A stretch of DNA of 64,000 nt, from positions 1-64,000 of the forward strand of contig NZ_MRCM01000018.1 in the NCBI RefSeq assembly GCF_002303885.1. The letters run 5' to 3'. This document shows positions 25,098 through 33,199 of the stretch, in pieces. The translations under genes were made by a program, and so were the position numbers. Every line of letters starts with the position of its first letter. Positions within the stretch are counted from its first letter, which is position 1. Source of the DNA: Flavobacterium sp. ACN2 (GTDB taxonomy: Bacteria > Bacteroidota > Bacteroidia > Flavobacteriales > Flavobacteriaceae). The notes under the pieces were generated by a model. That model ran no database searches and was not told where the DNA came from. It saw only the letters and a program-made list of their open reading frames with translations.

Positions 25098-26354
25098 ATG
25101 CTAAAAATTAAACTATTTGTCTTGCTATTATTTGGAACTTATAGTTTTTCTCAAACGAAAGTTTTATATAATCAAAGTATAGATGCTTATAAGAGTAAAA
25201 AGTATGTTTTGTTTTTGAAGTTAGCAAAGCAATTGGATAGTATTCGTCCGATGCATCCTACGTTTACTTATAATTTAACTTCGGCTTATTCTTTAAATGG
25301 TAAAAAAGAAGAATCTTTAAAGGTTTTGAAAACTATTGTTCTGGCAAATAATACAGTAGATTTCGAAGGCGATTCGGACTTTGAATCTATTAAAAATGAA
25401 AAAGGTTTTAAAGATTTATTAGAACTAAAAATTTCTCAATCTAAAACAATAGAAAGCTCAAAGGAAAAGTTTAGTCTCTCTGAAAAAGATTTGCATCCTG
25501 AAGGTTTGCTTTATTTAGAGAAACATAAACTTTGGTTATCATCAAGTATTCGGAATAAGAAAGTGGTTTCTTTTGAAGAAAAAGGCAATTGCTCTGATTG
25601 GTTTACAGATTGTTTATATTCGGTGTTTGCAATAAAGACAGATTCTAAGGAGAAATATTTATGGATTACTTGTTCTGCAATTCCGGAAATGAAAGGTTTT
25701 TCGAAAGAATTAGAAGGGAAAAGCGAAATTTTAAAAATTGATATAGCCACAAGAAAGCTTACAAAACGGTATACGATTGAAGGAAATCATGTTTTTGGAG
25801 ATCTTGTAGTAGGTAAAAACAATGATGTTTACATTTCGGATAGTGCTGAAGCGATAATCTATAAAATTGAAAATGAAAGTTTGGTTTTATGGAAAGATCT
25901 TCAGAAAGAAGCGTTTAACTTGCAGGGCATTACATTTAATGCGAGTGAATCAAAACTGTTTATTGCCGACTATTTGAAAGGAGTTCTGGTTATTGATTTA
26001 AAGAGCAAAAAAGGGAATTGGTTAGAGTTTCCGGGTTATGCTTCTCAAAAAGGAATCGACGGACTGGTTTCTTATAATAATTCATTAATTGCAGTTCAGA
26101 ATGGAGTAGTGCCAATTAGAATCGTGCGTTATATGCTAAATGAATCTCAAACTAAGATAATTGATTTTAGGGTTTTAGATCATAACAGGAAAGTTTTTGA
26201 CGAACCCGCTTTGGCTACTTTTGTTAAAAATAAAATCTATTTTTTTGCCAATTCTCCCTGGAAATTTTACGATAAGAACGGTCAATTAGGTGAAACTAAA
26301 TTGGAGAATCCGAAGTTGTTTGAGCTTAGTTTAGAAAAAGCTGTGAATAAATAA
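25098..26354 (+). CDS. Secreted protein with TPR-like and beta-propeller-like parts
   Basis: A 418-residue protein with a signal peptide (ending TYSFSQ). Residues about 20-120 look like TPR helices (YNQSIDAYKSKKYVLFLKLAKQL, AYSLNGKKEESLKVLKTI). From about 130 it has propeller-like strands of SMP-30/NHL character (LHPEGLLYLEKHKLWLSSS, GDLVVGKNNDVYISDSAEAIIYKI, LQGITFNASESKLFIADYLKGVLVID). Such folds bind or hydrolyse small molecules, but no metal site can be assigned with confidence. Its stop codon abuts that of the convergent HxlR gene. Confidence 0.6.
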   Translation: MLKIKLFVLLLFGTYSFSQTKVLYNQSIDAYKSKKYVLFLKLAKQLDSIRPMHPTFTYNLTSAYSLNGKKEESLKVLKTIVLANNTVDFEGDSDFESIKNEKGFKDLLELKISQSKTIESSKEKFSLSEKDLHPEGLLYLEKHKLWLSSSIRNKKVVSFEEKGNCSDWFTDCLYSVFAIKTDSKEKYLWITCSAIPEMKGFSKELEGKSEILKIDIATRKLTKRYTIEGNHVFGDLVVGKNNDVYISDSAEAIIYKIENESLVLWKDLQKEAFNLQGITFNASESKLFIADYLKGVLVIDLKSKKGNWLEFPGYASQKGIDGLVSYNNSLIAVQNGVVPIRIVRYMLNESQTKIIDFRVLDHNRKVFDEPALATFVKNKIYFFANSPWKFYDKNGQLGETKLENPKLFELSLEKAVNK

Positions 26355-26729
26355 TTATGTTCCGCTAATAAATTCTCCTTTTTCTATAGCAATTGAATTC
26401 CCTAATTCTGTTATGGAATCTAAAACGGCTTTAAATGATTTTCCAAATTCGGTTAAGCCATAAGTTACTTTAATTGGAGGCTTCCTTCCTTCGACTTTTC
26501 TAAAAACAAGACCGTCTTCTTCCAGTTGTTTGAGTTGTAAGCTTAATGTTCGTTCTGTAACAGTTGGTATTTCTTTACGAAGTTGGTTGTATCTTTTTGA
26601 ATTATCTTTTAAATGATACAGAATTACAGCTTTCCATTTTCCTCCCATTAAATCCATCACTAAACTTACGGTGCAAGGATATGTTTTTCCTTCAAGCTTA
26701 ATTAGATCAGGTTGGCATTCTGTTTTCAT
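26355..26729 (-). CDS. HxlR-family winged-helix transcriptional regulator
   Basis: A 124-residue DNA-binding protein. The family core is plain: MDLMGGKWKAVILYHLKDNSKRYNQL, then PTVTERTLSLQLKQLEEDGLVFRKV and the wing IKVTYGLTEFGKS. Cys19 (YPCTV) is at the position of the redox-active N-terminal Cys of relatives such as YodB and HypR, which sense quinones or disulphide stress. It is divergent from an NAD(P)H oxidoreductase gene, the standard target of this family, with two ACTAT/ATAGT palindromes between them. Confidence 0.9.
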   Translation of the reverse strand: MKTECQPDLIKLEGKTYPCTVSLVMDLMGGKWKAVILYHLKDNSKRYNQLRKEIPTVTERTLSLQLKQLEEDGLVFRKVEGRKPPIKVTYGLTEFGKSFKAVLDSITELGNSIAIEKGEFISGT

Positions 26730-26743
26730 GGTATTGATTTTAG

Positions 26744-26813
26744 ACTATCCAATTGGATAGTTATTGCGCAATTATAAAACTATAAATAATTTCGTTACTA
26801 TAAAAATTATAGT
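26744..26813. promoter_or_regulatory. Operator-like palindromes between HxlR and oxidoreductase genes
   Basis: Two inverted repeats share the half-site ACTAT. The first, ACTATCCAATTGGATAGT (26744-26761), is a perfect 18-base palindrome. The second, ACTATAA-AAA-TTATAGT (26797-26813), has 7-base arms around AAA. A further lone ACTAT occurs between them near 26779. The sites lie close to the start codons of the two divergent genes, as expected for a regulator controlling itself and its neighbour. Confidence 0.65.
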
Positions 26814-26826
26814 ATAAAAATAAGAT

Positions 26827-27372
26827 ATGACATTACTAATTTTAGGACATCCGCAGTTACATAAATCAGTTGCAAATAAGGCAATTGTTGAAGAAATTCA
26901 GAAGAATAATCCAGAAATAGAGATTAGAAATCTAGCCGAATTATATCCCGATTTTAATATCAACGCCAAGGAAGAGCAAAAGGCACTATTACGACACGAA
27001 GTTGTTATTCTTCAATATCCTTTATATTGGTATAATATGCCTGCGATTTTAAAACATTGGTTTGATGTGGTTTTTGAACATCAGTTTGCTTATGGATCAA
27101 AAGGGGATAAGTTGAAGGGTAAAAAACTTTTGACTAGTGTTACAGTTGGTTCGGTAGAAGAGGAATACAAACCTTTTGGAAAACATAATTTCAGAATTTC
27201 TGAATTCTTCAAAAATGTAGAACAAACCGCTTATTTTGCTCAAATGACTTTTTTGGACCCTGTATTTTTTCATGGAACTTCTTCGGTAGATGGTTTTACC
27301 GAAGATGAAATTAGAGAACGTGGGAGATTACATGCGAATCGTTTGCTGGGTTATATTGAAAAACTTGTTTGA
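26827..27372 (+). CDS. NAD(P)H-dependent oxidoreductase, flavodoxin fold
   Basis: A 181-residue flavoprotein of the NAD(P)H quinone oxidoreductase/KefF-YwrO type. It begins with the beta-strand TLLILGHPQLHKSVANKAIVEE and contains VVILQYPLYWYNMPAILKHWFDVVFEHQFAYG, which forms the FMN and quinone site in relatives. It probably reduces quinones or other electrophiles. It is divergent from the HxlR regulator and is its likely target. No terminator is seen directly after it; repeat DNA follows. Confidence 0.87.
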   Translation: MTLLILGHPQLHKSVANKAIVEEIQKNNPEIEIRNLAELYPDFNINAKEEQKALLRHEVVILQYPLYWYNMPAILKHWFDVVFEHQFAYGSKGDKLKGKKLLTSVTVGSVEEEYKPFGKHNFRISEFFKNVEQTAYFAQMTFLDPVFFHGTSSVDGFTEDEIRERGRLHANRLLGYIEKLV

Positions 27373-27389
27373 GTTTTTAGACTCTAATC

Positions 27390-27465
27390 TTTGTGAAAGT
27401 TTAAAACTTTGGCAGAGATAGTTGCGAATAGTAAACCCAATAGGTCTTTGAAACCTGTCGGGTTT
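27390..27465. repeat. Compound double-palindrome element, degraded copy B
   Basis: Same order and spacing as copy A at 24951: an imperfect TTTGTGAAAGTTT/AAAACTTTGGCA hairpin, a spacer of about 15 bases ending in TAGT, then AAACCCAATAGG...CCTGTCGGGTTT (27433-27465). Both hairpins carry mismatches in one arm, so this copy is older or less constrained. Confidence 0.7.
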
Positions 27466-27502
27466 CGTTTCTAAAGATCTTATGAAAAACAAAAAGTTCT
27501 AA

Positions 27503-27628
27503 CCTAGTCCCGATAGAAGTGGAAATCCTTTTGTGACGGGGTTCGGCACAAAAGATTACTATCACTTAGTTTTTATTTTAATCGGAGTTCAGTGAACTTC
27601 GTTTGCAACGGATAGCGGGACTAAACTT
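27503..27628 (+). repeat. Interspersed element with TTTTGTG/CACAAAA hairpin, copy 1
   Basis: A unit starting CCTAGTCCCGATAGAAGTGG, with an inner hairpin TTTTGTG...CACAAAA (27529-27553) and an outer inverted repeat TAGTCCCG (27505-27512) / CGGGACTA (27616-27623). A second copy lies at 50008-50097 in the opposite orientation and matches closely over the hairpin and both ends. This copy has about 45 extra bases in its right half containing GTTCA/TGAAC. It occupies the middle of the 466-base gap between the oxidoreductase and rpsA genes; no ORF in that gap looks coding. Confidence 0.75.
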
Positions 27629-27657
27629 CTTGAAAAACCGAAAATCTTCTGCTTCTT

Positions 27658-27674
27658 ATTATCATATTGATAAT
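27658..27674. promoter_or_regulatory. Small palindrome upstream of the rpsA promoter
   Basis: ATTATCA-TAT-TGATAAT, perfect 7-base arms around three bases, ends 16 bases before the -33 TTG of the rpsA promoter. It may be an operator; the evidence is only symmetry and position. Confidence 0.35.
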
Positions 27675-27689
27675 CATATCGGTTTTGTT

Positions 27690-27719
27690 TTGTTAATTCA
27701 GAAAAATGTATTAATTTTG
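27690..27719 (+). promoter_or_regulatory. Flavobacterial promoter of rpsA
   Basis: TTG (27690-27692), 19 bases, then TAATTTTG (27712-27719) matches the consensus TTG-N19-TAnnTTTG exactly. Transcription from here would give a leader of about 115 bases before the rpsA start codon, containing an imperfect TTTCTAT/ATAGAGAAA hairpin (27785-27803). Confidence 0.8.
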
Positions 27720-27838
27720 CAGTCCTTTTGGCAGAGAAGAGTTTCCATTAGGAATCAACCATTTATGTAAAACAACTTCTGTATTTTCTATCGCATAGAG
27801 AAACTCGAGAAAAGCAGAATACAAATTTTTTTATCAGC

Positions 27839-29617
27839 ATGTCTGAACAATTAAAATCACAAGAAGAGTTTTTAGCAAATTTTAACTGGCATAACTTCCA
27901 AGAAGGAATCGATGCAGTAGATGAGAAAAACTTATTAGAGTTTGAAGAACTAGTATCAAAAACTTTCATCGCTACAGATCAAGAAGAAGTAGTAGAAGGA
28001 GTTGTCGTTAGAATTACAGATAGAGACGTTATCGTTGATATCAATGCTAAATCTGAAGGTGTTATTTCTTTAAACGAATTTCGTTACAACCCTAATTTAA
28101 AAGTAGGTGACAAAGTAGAAGTATTAATCGACATCCGTGAGGATAAAACAGGTCAATTAGTATTATCTCACAGAAAAGCACGTACTATCAAATCTTGGGA
28201 TAGAGTTATTGCAGCTAATGAAACTGGAGAAATCGTTAATGGTTTTGTTAAATGTAGAACTAAAGGAGGTATGATTGTTGACGTTTTCGGAATCGAAGCG
28301 TTCTTACCTGGATCTCAAATTGACGTTAAGCCAATTAGAGACTACGATGTATATGTAAACAAAATGATGGAATTCAAAGTGGTAAAAATCAACCACGAAT
28401 TCAAAAACGTTGTTGTATCTCATAAAGCGCTTATCGAGGCTGATATTGAAGTACAGAAAAAAGAGATCATCGGTCAATTACAAAAAGGACAAGTATTAGA
28501 AGGTGTTGTTAAAAACATTACTTCTTATGGTGTGTTCATTGACTTAGGTGGTGTTGACGGATTAATTCACATTACTGACCTTTCTTGGAGTAGAATCAAC
28601 CACCCAAGTGAAGTTCTTGAATTAGACCAAAAATTAAACGTTGTAATCCTTGATTTCGATGATGAGAAAACAAGAATTCAATTAGGATTGAAACAATTAA
28701 ACGCTCACCCATGGGATGCTTTAGATGCTAACTTAACTGTTGGTGACAAAGTTAAAGGTAAAGTAGTTGTAATCGCTGATTACGGTGCATTTATCGAAGT
28801 TGCTGAAGGTGTTGAAGGTTTAATCCACGTTTCTGAAATGTCATGGTCAACTCACTTACGTTCTGCTCAGGACTTCGTGAAAGTTGGAGATGTTGTTGAG
28901 GCAGTTATCTTAACTCTTGACAGAGATGATCGTAAGATGTCATTAGGTATCAAACAATTGACTCAAGATCCATGGACTGACATTACTTCTAAATACCCAG
29001 TAGGTTCTAAACATACAGGTATCGTTAGAAACTTTACAAACTTTGGTATTTTCGTAGAATTAGAAGAAGGAATTGATGGATTAATCTACATCTCTGACTT
29101 ATCTTGGACTAAGAAAATTAAACACCCATCTGAGTTTGTAAACGTTGGTGAAAAACTTGATGTTGTTGTATTAGAATTAGATGTTGAAGGACGTAAATTA
29201 TCTTTAGGTCACAAACAAACTACTGCTAATCCTTGGGATCAATACGAAGATTCTTTCGCTGTAGGAACTATCCACAACGGTGAGATTTCTGAAATCGTTG
29301 ACAAAGGAGCTACTGTAGAATTCGGAGATGATATCGTTGCTTTCATTCCTACTCGTCACCTTGAAAAAGAAGACGGAAAGAAATTGAAAAAAGGTGATAC
29401 TGCTGATTTCAAAGTAATTGAATTCAACAAAGAATTCAAAAGAGTAGTTGCTTCTCACACTGCTATCTTCAGAGAAGAAGAAGAGAAAAACGTGAAAGCT
29501 GCAACTGAAAATACTTCATCTGCATCTTCTACAAATGCACCAGCTGCAACTTTAGGAGATAACAATGATGTATTAGCTGCATTAAAAGCTAAAATGGAAA
29601 AAACTGAGAAAAAATAA
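27839..29617 (+). CDS. rpsA: 30S ribosomal protein S1
   Basis: A 592-residue RNA-binding protein of the small ribosomal subunit. Six S1-type OB domains can be counted: about 50-115, 130-195, 210-285, 298-372, 385-460 and 470-545. Domains 3-5 show the classical pattern GVVKNITSYGVFIDLGGVDGLIHITDLSW with slight variants. The C-terminal tail is Ala/Ser/Thr-rich and charged. Codon use is of a highly expressed gene (TTA, GGT, GAA, AAA). It has a perfect promoter, a long leader, and a strong terminator. Confidence 0.97.
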   Translation: MSEQLKSQEEFLANFNWHNFQEGIDAVDEKNLLEFEELVSKTFIATDQEEVVEGVVVRITDRDVIVDINAKSEGVISLNEFRYNPNLKVGDKVEVLIDIREDKTGQLVLSHRKARTIKSWDRVIAANETGEIVNGFVKCRTKGGMIVDVFGIEAFLPGSQIDVKPIRDYDVYVNKMMEFKVVKINHEFKNVVVSHKALIEADIEVQKKEIIGQLQKGQVLEGVVKNITSYGVFIDLGGVDGLIHITDLSWSRINHPSEVLELDQKLNVVILDFDDEKTRIQLGLKQLNAHPWDALDANLTVGDKVKGKVVVIADYGAFIEVAEGVEGLIHVSEMSWSTHLRSAQDFVKVGDVVEAVILTLDRDDRKMSLGIKQLTQDPWTDITSKYPVGSKHTGIVRNFTNFGIFVELEEGIDGLIYISDLSWTKKIKHPSEFVNVGEKLDVVVLELDVEGRKLSLGHKQTTANPWDQYEDSFAVGTIHNGEISEIVDKGATVEFGDDIVAFIPTRHLEKEDGKKLKKGDTADFKVIEFNKEFKRVVASHTAIFREEEEKNVKAATENTSSASSTNAPAATLGDNNDVLAALKAKMEKTEKK

Positions 29618-29639
29618 TTCTTAGCTTTTTATAAATAGG

Positions 29640-29670
29640 AAGTCCCACAGTAATGTGGGACTTTTTTTTT
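29640..29670 (+). terminator. Rho-independent terminator of rpsA
   Basis: AAGTCCCACA pairs exactly with TGTGGGACTT across GTAA, followed by a run of about ten T. The same 24-base hairpin recurs after the next gene at 32352. Confidence 0.92.
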
Positions 29671-29711
29671 GCTCAAATTTTATTTTATTTAGAAAACTTT
29701 AACAAATAAAG

Positions 29712-29741
29712 TTGTGTTATTATTTTAAAAAGTTATTTTTG
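29712..29741 (+). promoter_or_regulatory. Flavobacterial promoter of the LRR gene
   Basis: TTG (29712-29714), 19 bases, TATTTTTG (29734-29741): an exact consensus match. Because transcription should start about 5 bases after the -7 box, the ATG at 29743 would be at or before the transcript start, which points to the ATG at 29758 as the true start codon. Confidence 0.8.
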
Positions 29742-29757
29742 TATGAAAATACCACAT

Positions 29758-32346
29758 ATGAAAAAACTCTACTTTTTTGTTTTGGCTTTATGCTTTTTTA
29801 ATGGTGCAAATGCACAATTTGTTTCTTTTCAGGATTTTAATCTTAAAATTAAATTGCTGTCATCTCCTGTAAATACCAACTCCAATTCGGAAATTGAAAT
29901 CAGCGAAGCGTTAAATACTACTTATTTAGATATTAGCAACTCTAATGTCATTTCATTACAAGGATTAGAAAGTTTTGCCAATCTTCAATTTTTAAATTGT
30001 AGTGACAATCCAATTATGACAGATGTTGATTTTAATTTTCTAAAGAAATTAGTTTATTTAAAGTATTCTAATATTCAAAACAAACAATATTTACAAATTG
30101 AAAATTTACCAGAGTTAACCACTATAATAGCTGATGGACTAACTAATTTGAAATATGTTCAATGTACAGGAAATCCAAAACTAGAGACATTAAACTTAAA
30201 TGGGGCAGTTAGTTTGACTGAAATTGCGGCTTCAAATAATAAATTGACTACCTTAAACCTTCAAGGTTTAACTGCACTTAAAAAGTTATATTGCGGAGGA
30301 AATCAATTGGCTGAATTAGATGTCAGAAGTTTAACAAATTTAGAATCTTTAGAATGCGGTGGTAATCTGTTGACATCACTAAAAGTGAATGGCTTAACAA
30401 AACTTTTTTCATTATCATGTACTTATAATAAACTGTTACAATTAGATCTTAATGGATTAACTAATCTGGGTTATTTGCAGTGTTTTTCTAATCAAATAAT
30501 GAGCCTTAATGTAAGCGGTTCAGCCAATCTTATTGAACTTTATTGTGATGGAAATGCTATTTCATCATTAAATTTGAATGGTTTAGAAAAACTCGAATAT
30601 GTAAATTGCAGTAGTAATCAATTGCAATATTTAAATATAAATGGATTGCCAAAGCTTAAAGGTTTTAGATGTATAAATAATAAGCTTACAGCTTTAGATT
30701 TAACGCAATTAGCAAGTCTAACAAAATTGGAGTGTTCTTACAACCAATTGAAAATGGTGGATGTGAGTGATTTAGGTAAATTAGAAGAGCTTAACTGCTC
30801 AAACAATGAGCTTAACTTTTTGTATATAAGAAATGGCAGTAACGAAGCTAAAAATTTAAATTTTTCTGAAAATCCAAATTTGTTATATGTTTGTGCAGAT
30901 GAAAGCCAATTGTCGCAAGTTCAAAGTCTTTTAAATAATTATGGGTATACCAATTGCAGTGTAAATGCCTATTGCTCATTTAATCCAGTAGGGCAATATT
31001 TTATTGTTTCTGGAGATAATAAAATAGACGCAGATAATAACGGTTGTGATACTCAAGATTTAAGTTTGCCAAATTTAAAGCTTAATATATCTAATGGAAC
31101 TGATACTTCAAGTTATATAGCCAATGGAAATAATTATTCTATTGCCTTGCCAACAGGAACGCATTCTATAACACCTGTTTTAGAAAATCCTACTTATTTT
31201 GCGATTACGCCATCAGTTATAAATGTTGACTTTCCATCACAGACAAGTCCGTTGAATCAAAATTTTTGTATTACACCAAATGGTATACATTCAGACTTAG
31301 AAATAGTCGTTATACCAATCAATCCAGCTAGACCAGGATTTGATGCATCATATAAAATTATTTATAAAAACAAAGGTAATATAGCAGAATCCGGATCAGT
31401 GAATTTAAGTTTTAATGATTCTGTTTTGGATTTTATCGCATCAAATCCAGCTGTAAATACTCAGAGTACAAATAATTTATCATGGAATTTTACAAATATT
31501 AAACCTTTTGAATCCAGAGAAATCACATTTACCATTAAAGTAAATGCTCCGACAGCTACTCCAGCTGTAAATAATGGCGATATATTGGCATATACAGCAG
31601 CCATAGTATCTTCAAATGCAGATGAAACCCCTAAAGACAATTCATTTGGCTTCAATCAAACAGTTGTAGGATCTTATGATCCGAACGATAAAACCTGTTT
31701 GGAAGGCTCAGTTATTACTTCAGAATTAATAGGTGAGTTTGTGCATTATATGATTCGTTTTGAAAACACAGGAAGTTATCAAGCACAAAATATCGTTATA
31801 AAAGACATCATTGATTTATCAAAGTTTGACATTTCAACGCTAATTCCAACGAGTTCTAGCCATCCTTTTGTAACTAAAATTTCTGGAGGAAATAAGATAG
31901 AGTTTATTTTTGAAAATATTAATCTTCCTTTTGATGATGCCAATAATGACGGTTATGTAGCTTTTAAAATTAAAACCAAACCAACACTTGTTGTTGGAGA
32001 TTCATTTACAAACGAAGCAAATATTTACTTCGATTATAATTTTCCAATTTTAACCAATACAGCAACTTCTACATTTAAAAGCACTTTGACGACCCAAGAT
32101 TTTAATTTTTCTAGATATTTGGTTTTATATCCAAATCCATCAGATCAAATTTTAAATATTTCTCAGAATGAGAATATTAATGTGCAATCTTTTGAGATTT
32201 ATGATATTTTAGGTCAATTAATAATAGCCATTCCAAACGCAAAAACAACCTCAAATATTGATATTTCCAAGCTGAAAACGGGTAATTACTTTATAAGAGT
32301 AAAATCAGATAAAGGAAGTTCAAGTATGAAATTCATTAAGATTTAA
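29758..32346 (+). CDS. Leucine-rich-repeat surface protein secreted by T9SS
   Basis: An 862-residue secreted protein. After the signal peptide (MKKLYFFVLALCFFNGANA) come about fourteen 20-21-residue repeats of the type LEELNCSNNELNFL / LTKLECSYNQLKMV (about residues 45-380), Cys-containing leucine-rich repeats like those of Bacteroidota surface proteins. A beta-sandwich region with YDPNDKTCLEG and FENTGSYQAQNIVIKD (about 500-770) follows, resembling the conserved-repeat/DUF11-like domains next to sorting signals. The last 75 residues (LYPNPSDQILNIS, FEIYDILGQLI, LKTGNYFIRV) are a type A T9SS sorting domain. It is probably cell-surface attached or released, possibly in adhesion. Confidence 0.85.
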   Translation: MKKLYFFVLALCFFNGANAQFVSFQDFNLKIKLLSSPVNTNSNSEIEISEALNTTYLDISNSNVISLQGLESFANLQFLNCSDNPIMTDVDFNFLKKLVYLKYSNIQNKQYLQIENLPELTTIIADGLTNLKYVQCTGNPKLETLNLNGAVSLTEIAASNNKLTTLNLQGLTALKKLYCGGNQLAELDVRSLTNLESLECGGNLLTSLKVNGLTKLFSLSCTYNKLLQLDLNGLTNLGYLQCFSNQIMSLNVSGSANLIELYCDGNAISSLNLNGLEKLEYVNCSSNQLQYLNINGLPKLKGFRCINNKLTALDLTQLASLTKLECSYNQLKMVDVSDLGKLEELNCSNNELNFLYIRNGSNEAKNLNFSENPNLLYVCADESQLSQVQSLLNNYGYTNCSVNAYCSFNPVGQYFIVSGDNKIDADNNGCDTQDLSLPNLKLNISNGTDTSSYIANGNNYSIALPTGTHSITPVLENPTYFAITPSVINVDFPSQTSPLNQNFCITPNGIHSDLEIVVIPINPARPGFDASYKIIYKNKGNIAESGSVNLSFNDSVLDFIASNPAVNTQSTNNLSWNFTNIKPFESREITFTIKVNAPTATPAVNNGDILAYTAAIVSSNADETPKDNSFGFNQTVVGSYDPNDKTCLEGSVITSELIGEFVHYMIRFENTGSYQAQNIVIKDIIDLSKFDISTLIPTSSSHPFVTKISGGNKIEFIFENINLPFDDANNDGYVAFKIKTKPTLVVGDSFTNEANIYFDYNFPILTNTATSTFKSTLTTQDFNFSRYLVLYPNPSDQILNISQNENINVQSFEIYDILGQLIIAIPNAKTTSNIDISKLKTGNYFIRVKSDKGSSSMKFIKI

Positions 32347-32351
32347 ATAGA

Positions 32352-32380
32352 AAGTCCCACAGTAATGTGGGACTTTTTAT
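32352..32380 (+). terminator. Terminator identical to that of rpsA
   Basis: AAGTCCCACA, GTAA, TGTGGGACTT then T: the same hairpin, loop included, as at 29640, with the preceding AAATAG also shared. It ends the LRR gene and faces the convergent ExbD gene. Confidence 0.9.
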
Positions 32381-32386
32381 TTGTTT

Positions 32387-32441
32387 CAGGTTTCAGGTTT
32401 CAAGTTTGTTTCGTTTGTCAGTTCGAGCGGAGTCGAGAACC
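32387..32441. repeat. Fragments of two interspersed repeat families
   Basis: CAGGTTTCAGGTTTCAAG (32387-32404) is the reverse complement of the CTTGAAACCTGAAAC run at 44994-45020. TGTCAGTTCGAGCGGAGTCG (32416-32435) resembles one arm of the inverted repeat at 44921-44982. Both families therefore occur side by side here and again near 45.0 kb. Confidence 0.55.
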
Positions 32442-32458
32442 TTTTTGAAAGTGATTTT

Positions 32459-32986
32459 TTATTTTAAAGCTAATAATTTAGATTCTTCTGGTGTAAAATC
32501 ATTTACAATTACATATGTACTTATATCTGCAATTGCCATTTCATCTAATATATCAACTAGATTTTTAAAGTTAGATTTTTTACTTGGTTTAATAATAACA
32601 ACCATTCCTCGTCCTGGTCTTCCTAATTGAGCAGAATAATTAAGCATGTTTTTGTTTTGTTTTAGAAGCTCTTCTCTTATTCCGTCCTTTCCGTATCCAA
32701 ACTTTTTAGGAGCAACTTTGGGTATTTCTAGTAATCCCATATAAGACACTAATTTATTATCATCTCCCAGTAAAATTGTATAAGATCGGTTTTCTCCGCA
32801 GCCACCTCTCCAACCACATGTACGCGAATCATAATCTGGCAGACTTAAAGCCATAGCTTTGTTTTTTCGTAATTCTATTGTGACCATAAAAAAAATGATC
32901 AGTAAAAAAGAGACGCTAACCATTGCAGTTAAATCTACTCTTGTATTTAATTTTCTACTTCTAACTTTTTGAGGTAAATTTTTCAT
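32459..32986 (-). CDS. ExbD/TolR-family biopolymer transport protein, orphan
   Basis: A 175-residue protein with one membrane helix near the N-terminus (RVDLTAMVSVSFLLIIFFMVTIEL), where the conserved Asp before the helix (Asp18) is the proton-path residue of ExbD/TolR. The periplasmic C-terminal part (MVVIIKPSKKSNFKNLVDILDEMAIADISTYVIV) fits the family. ExbD normally works with ExbB and TonB; none is encoded nearby, and it is flanked by convergent and divergent genes. A Cys-containing insert, SRTCGWRGGCGENRSY, is unusual and may form a disulphide. Confidence 0.8.
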   Translation of the reverse strand: MKNLPQKVRSRKLNTRVDLTAMVSVSFLLIIFFMVTIELRKNKAMALSLPDYDSRTCGWRGGCGENRSYTILLGDDNKLVSYMGLLEIPKVAPKKFGYGKDGIREELLKQNKNMLNYSAQLGRPGRGMVVIIKPSKKSNFKNLVDILDEMAIADISTYVIVNDFTPEESKLLALK

Positions 32987-33199
32987 AGTAAATAGGTTTT
33001 GGAATTTAAATTTAACGATAAAAAGAAAGCAAAAACTATTAAGGTATTAAAAATAATCAAAACTTTTATTTTGTTTTAAAAGATTGTTTCTCAGTGTAAA
33101 TTGATGATTTTTCAATATTCGTTTTAATTATTTTCATTTTTATTAAAACCAAAACAAATATATCGACGTAAATGAATTTATAACTTAAAAACAATAAAT

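Noticed and set aside
29941..30840. Regular 60-63-base periodicity considered as a repeat array
   Set aside because: It is the coding periodicity of the leucine-rich repeats.
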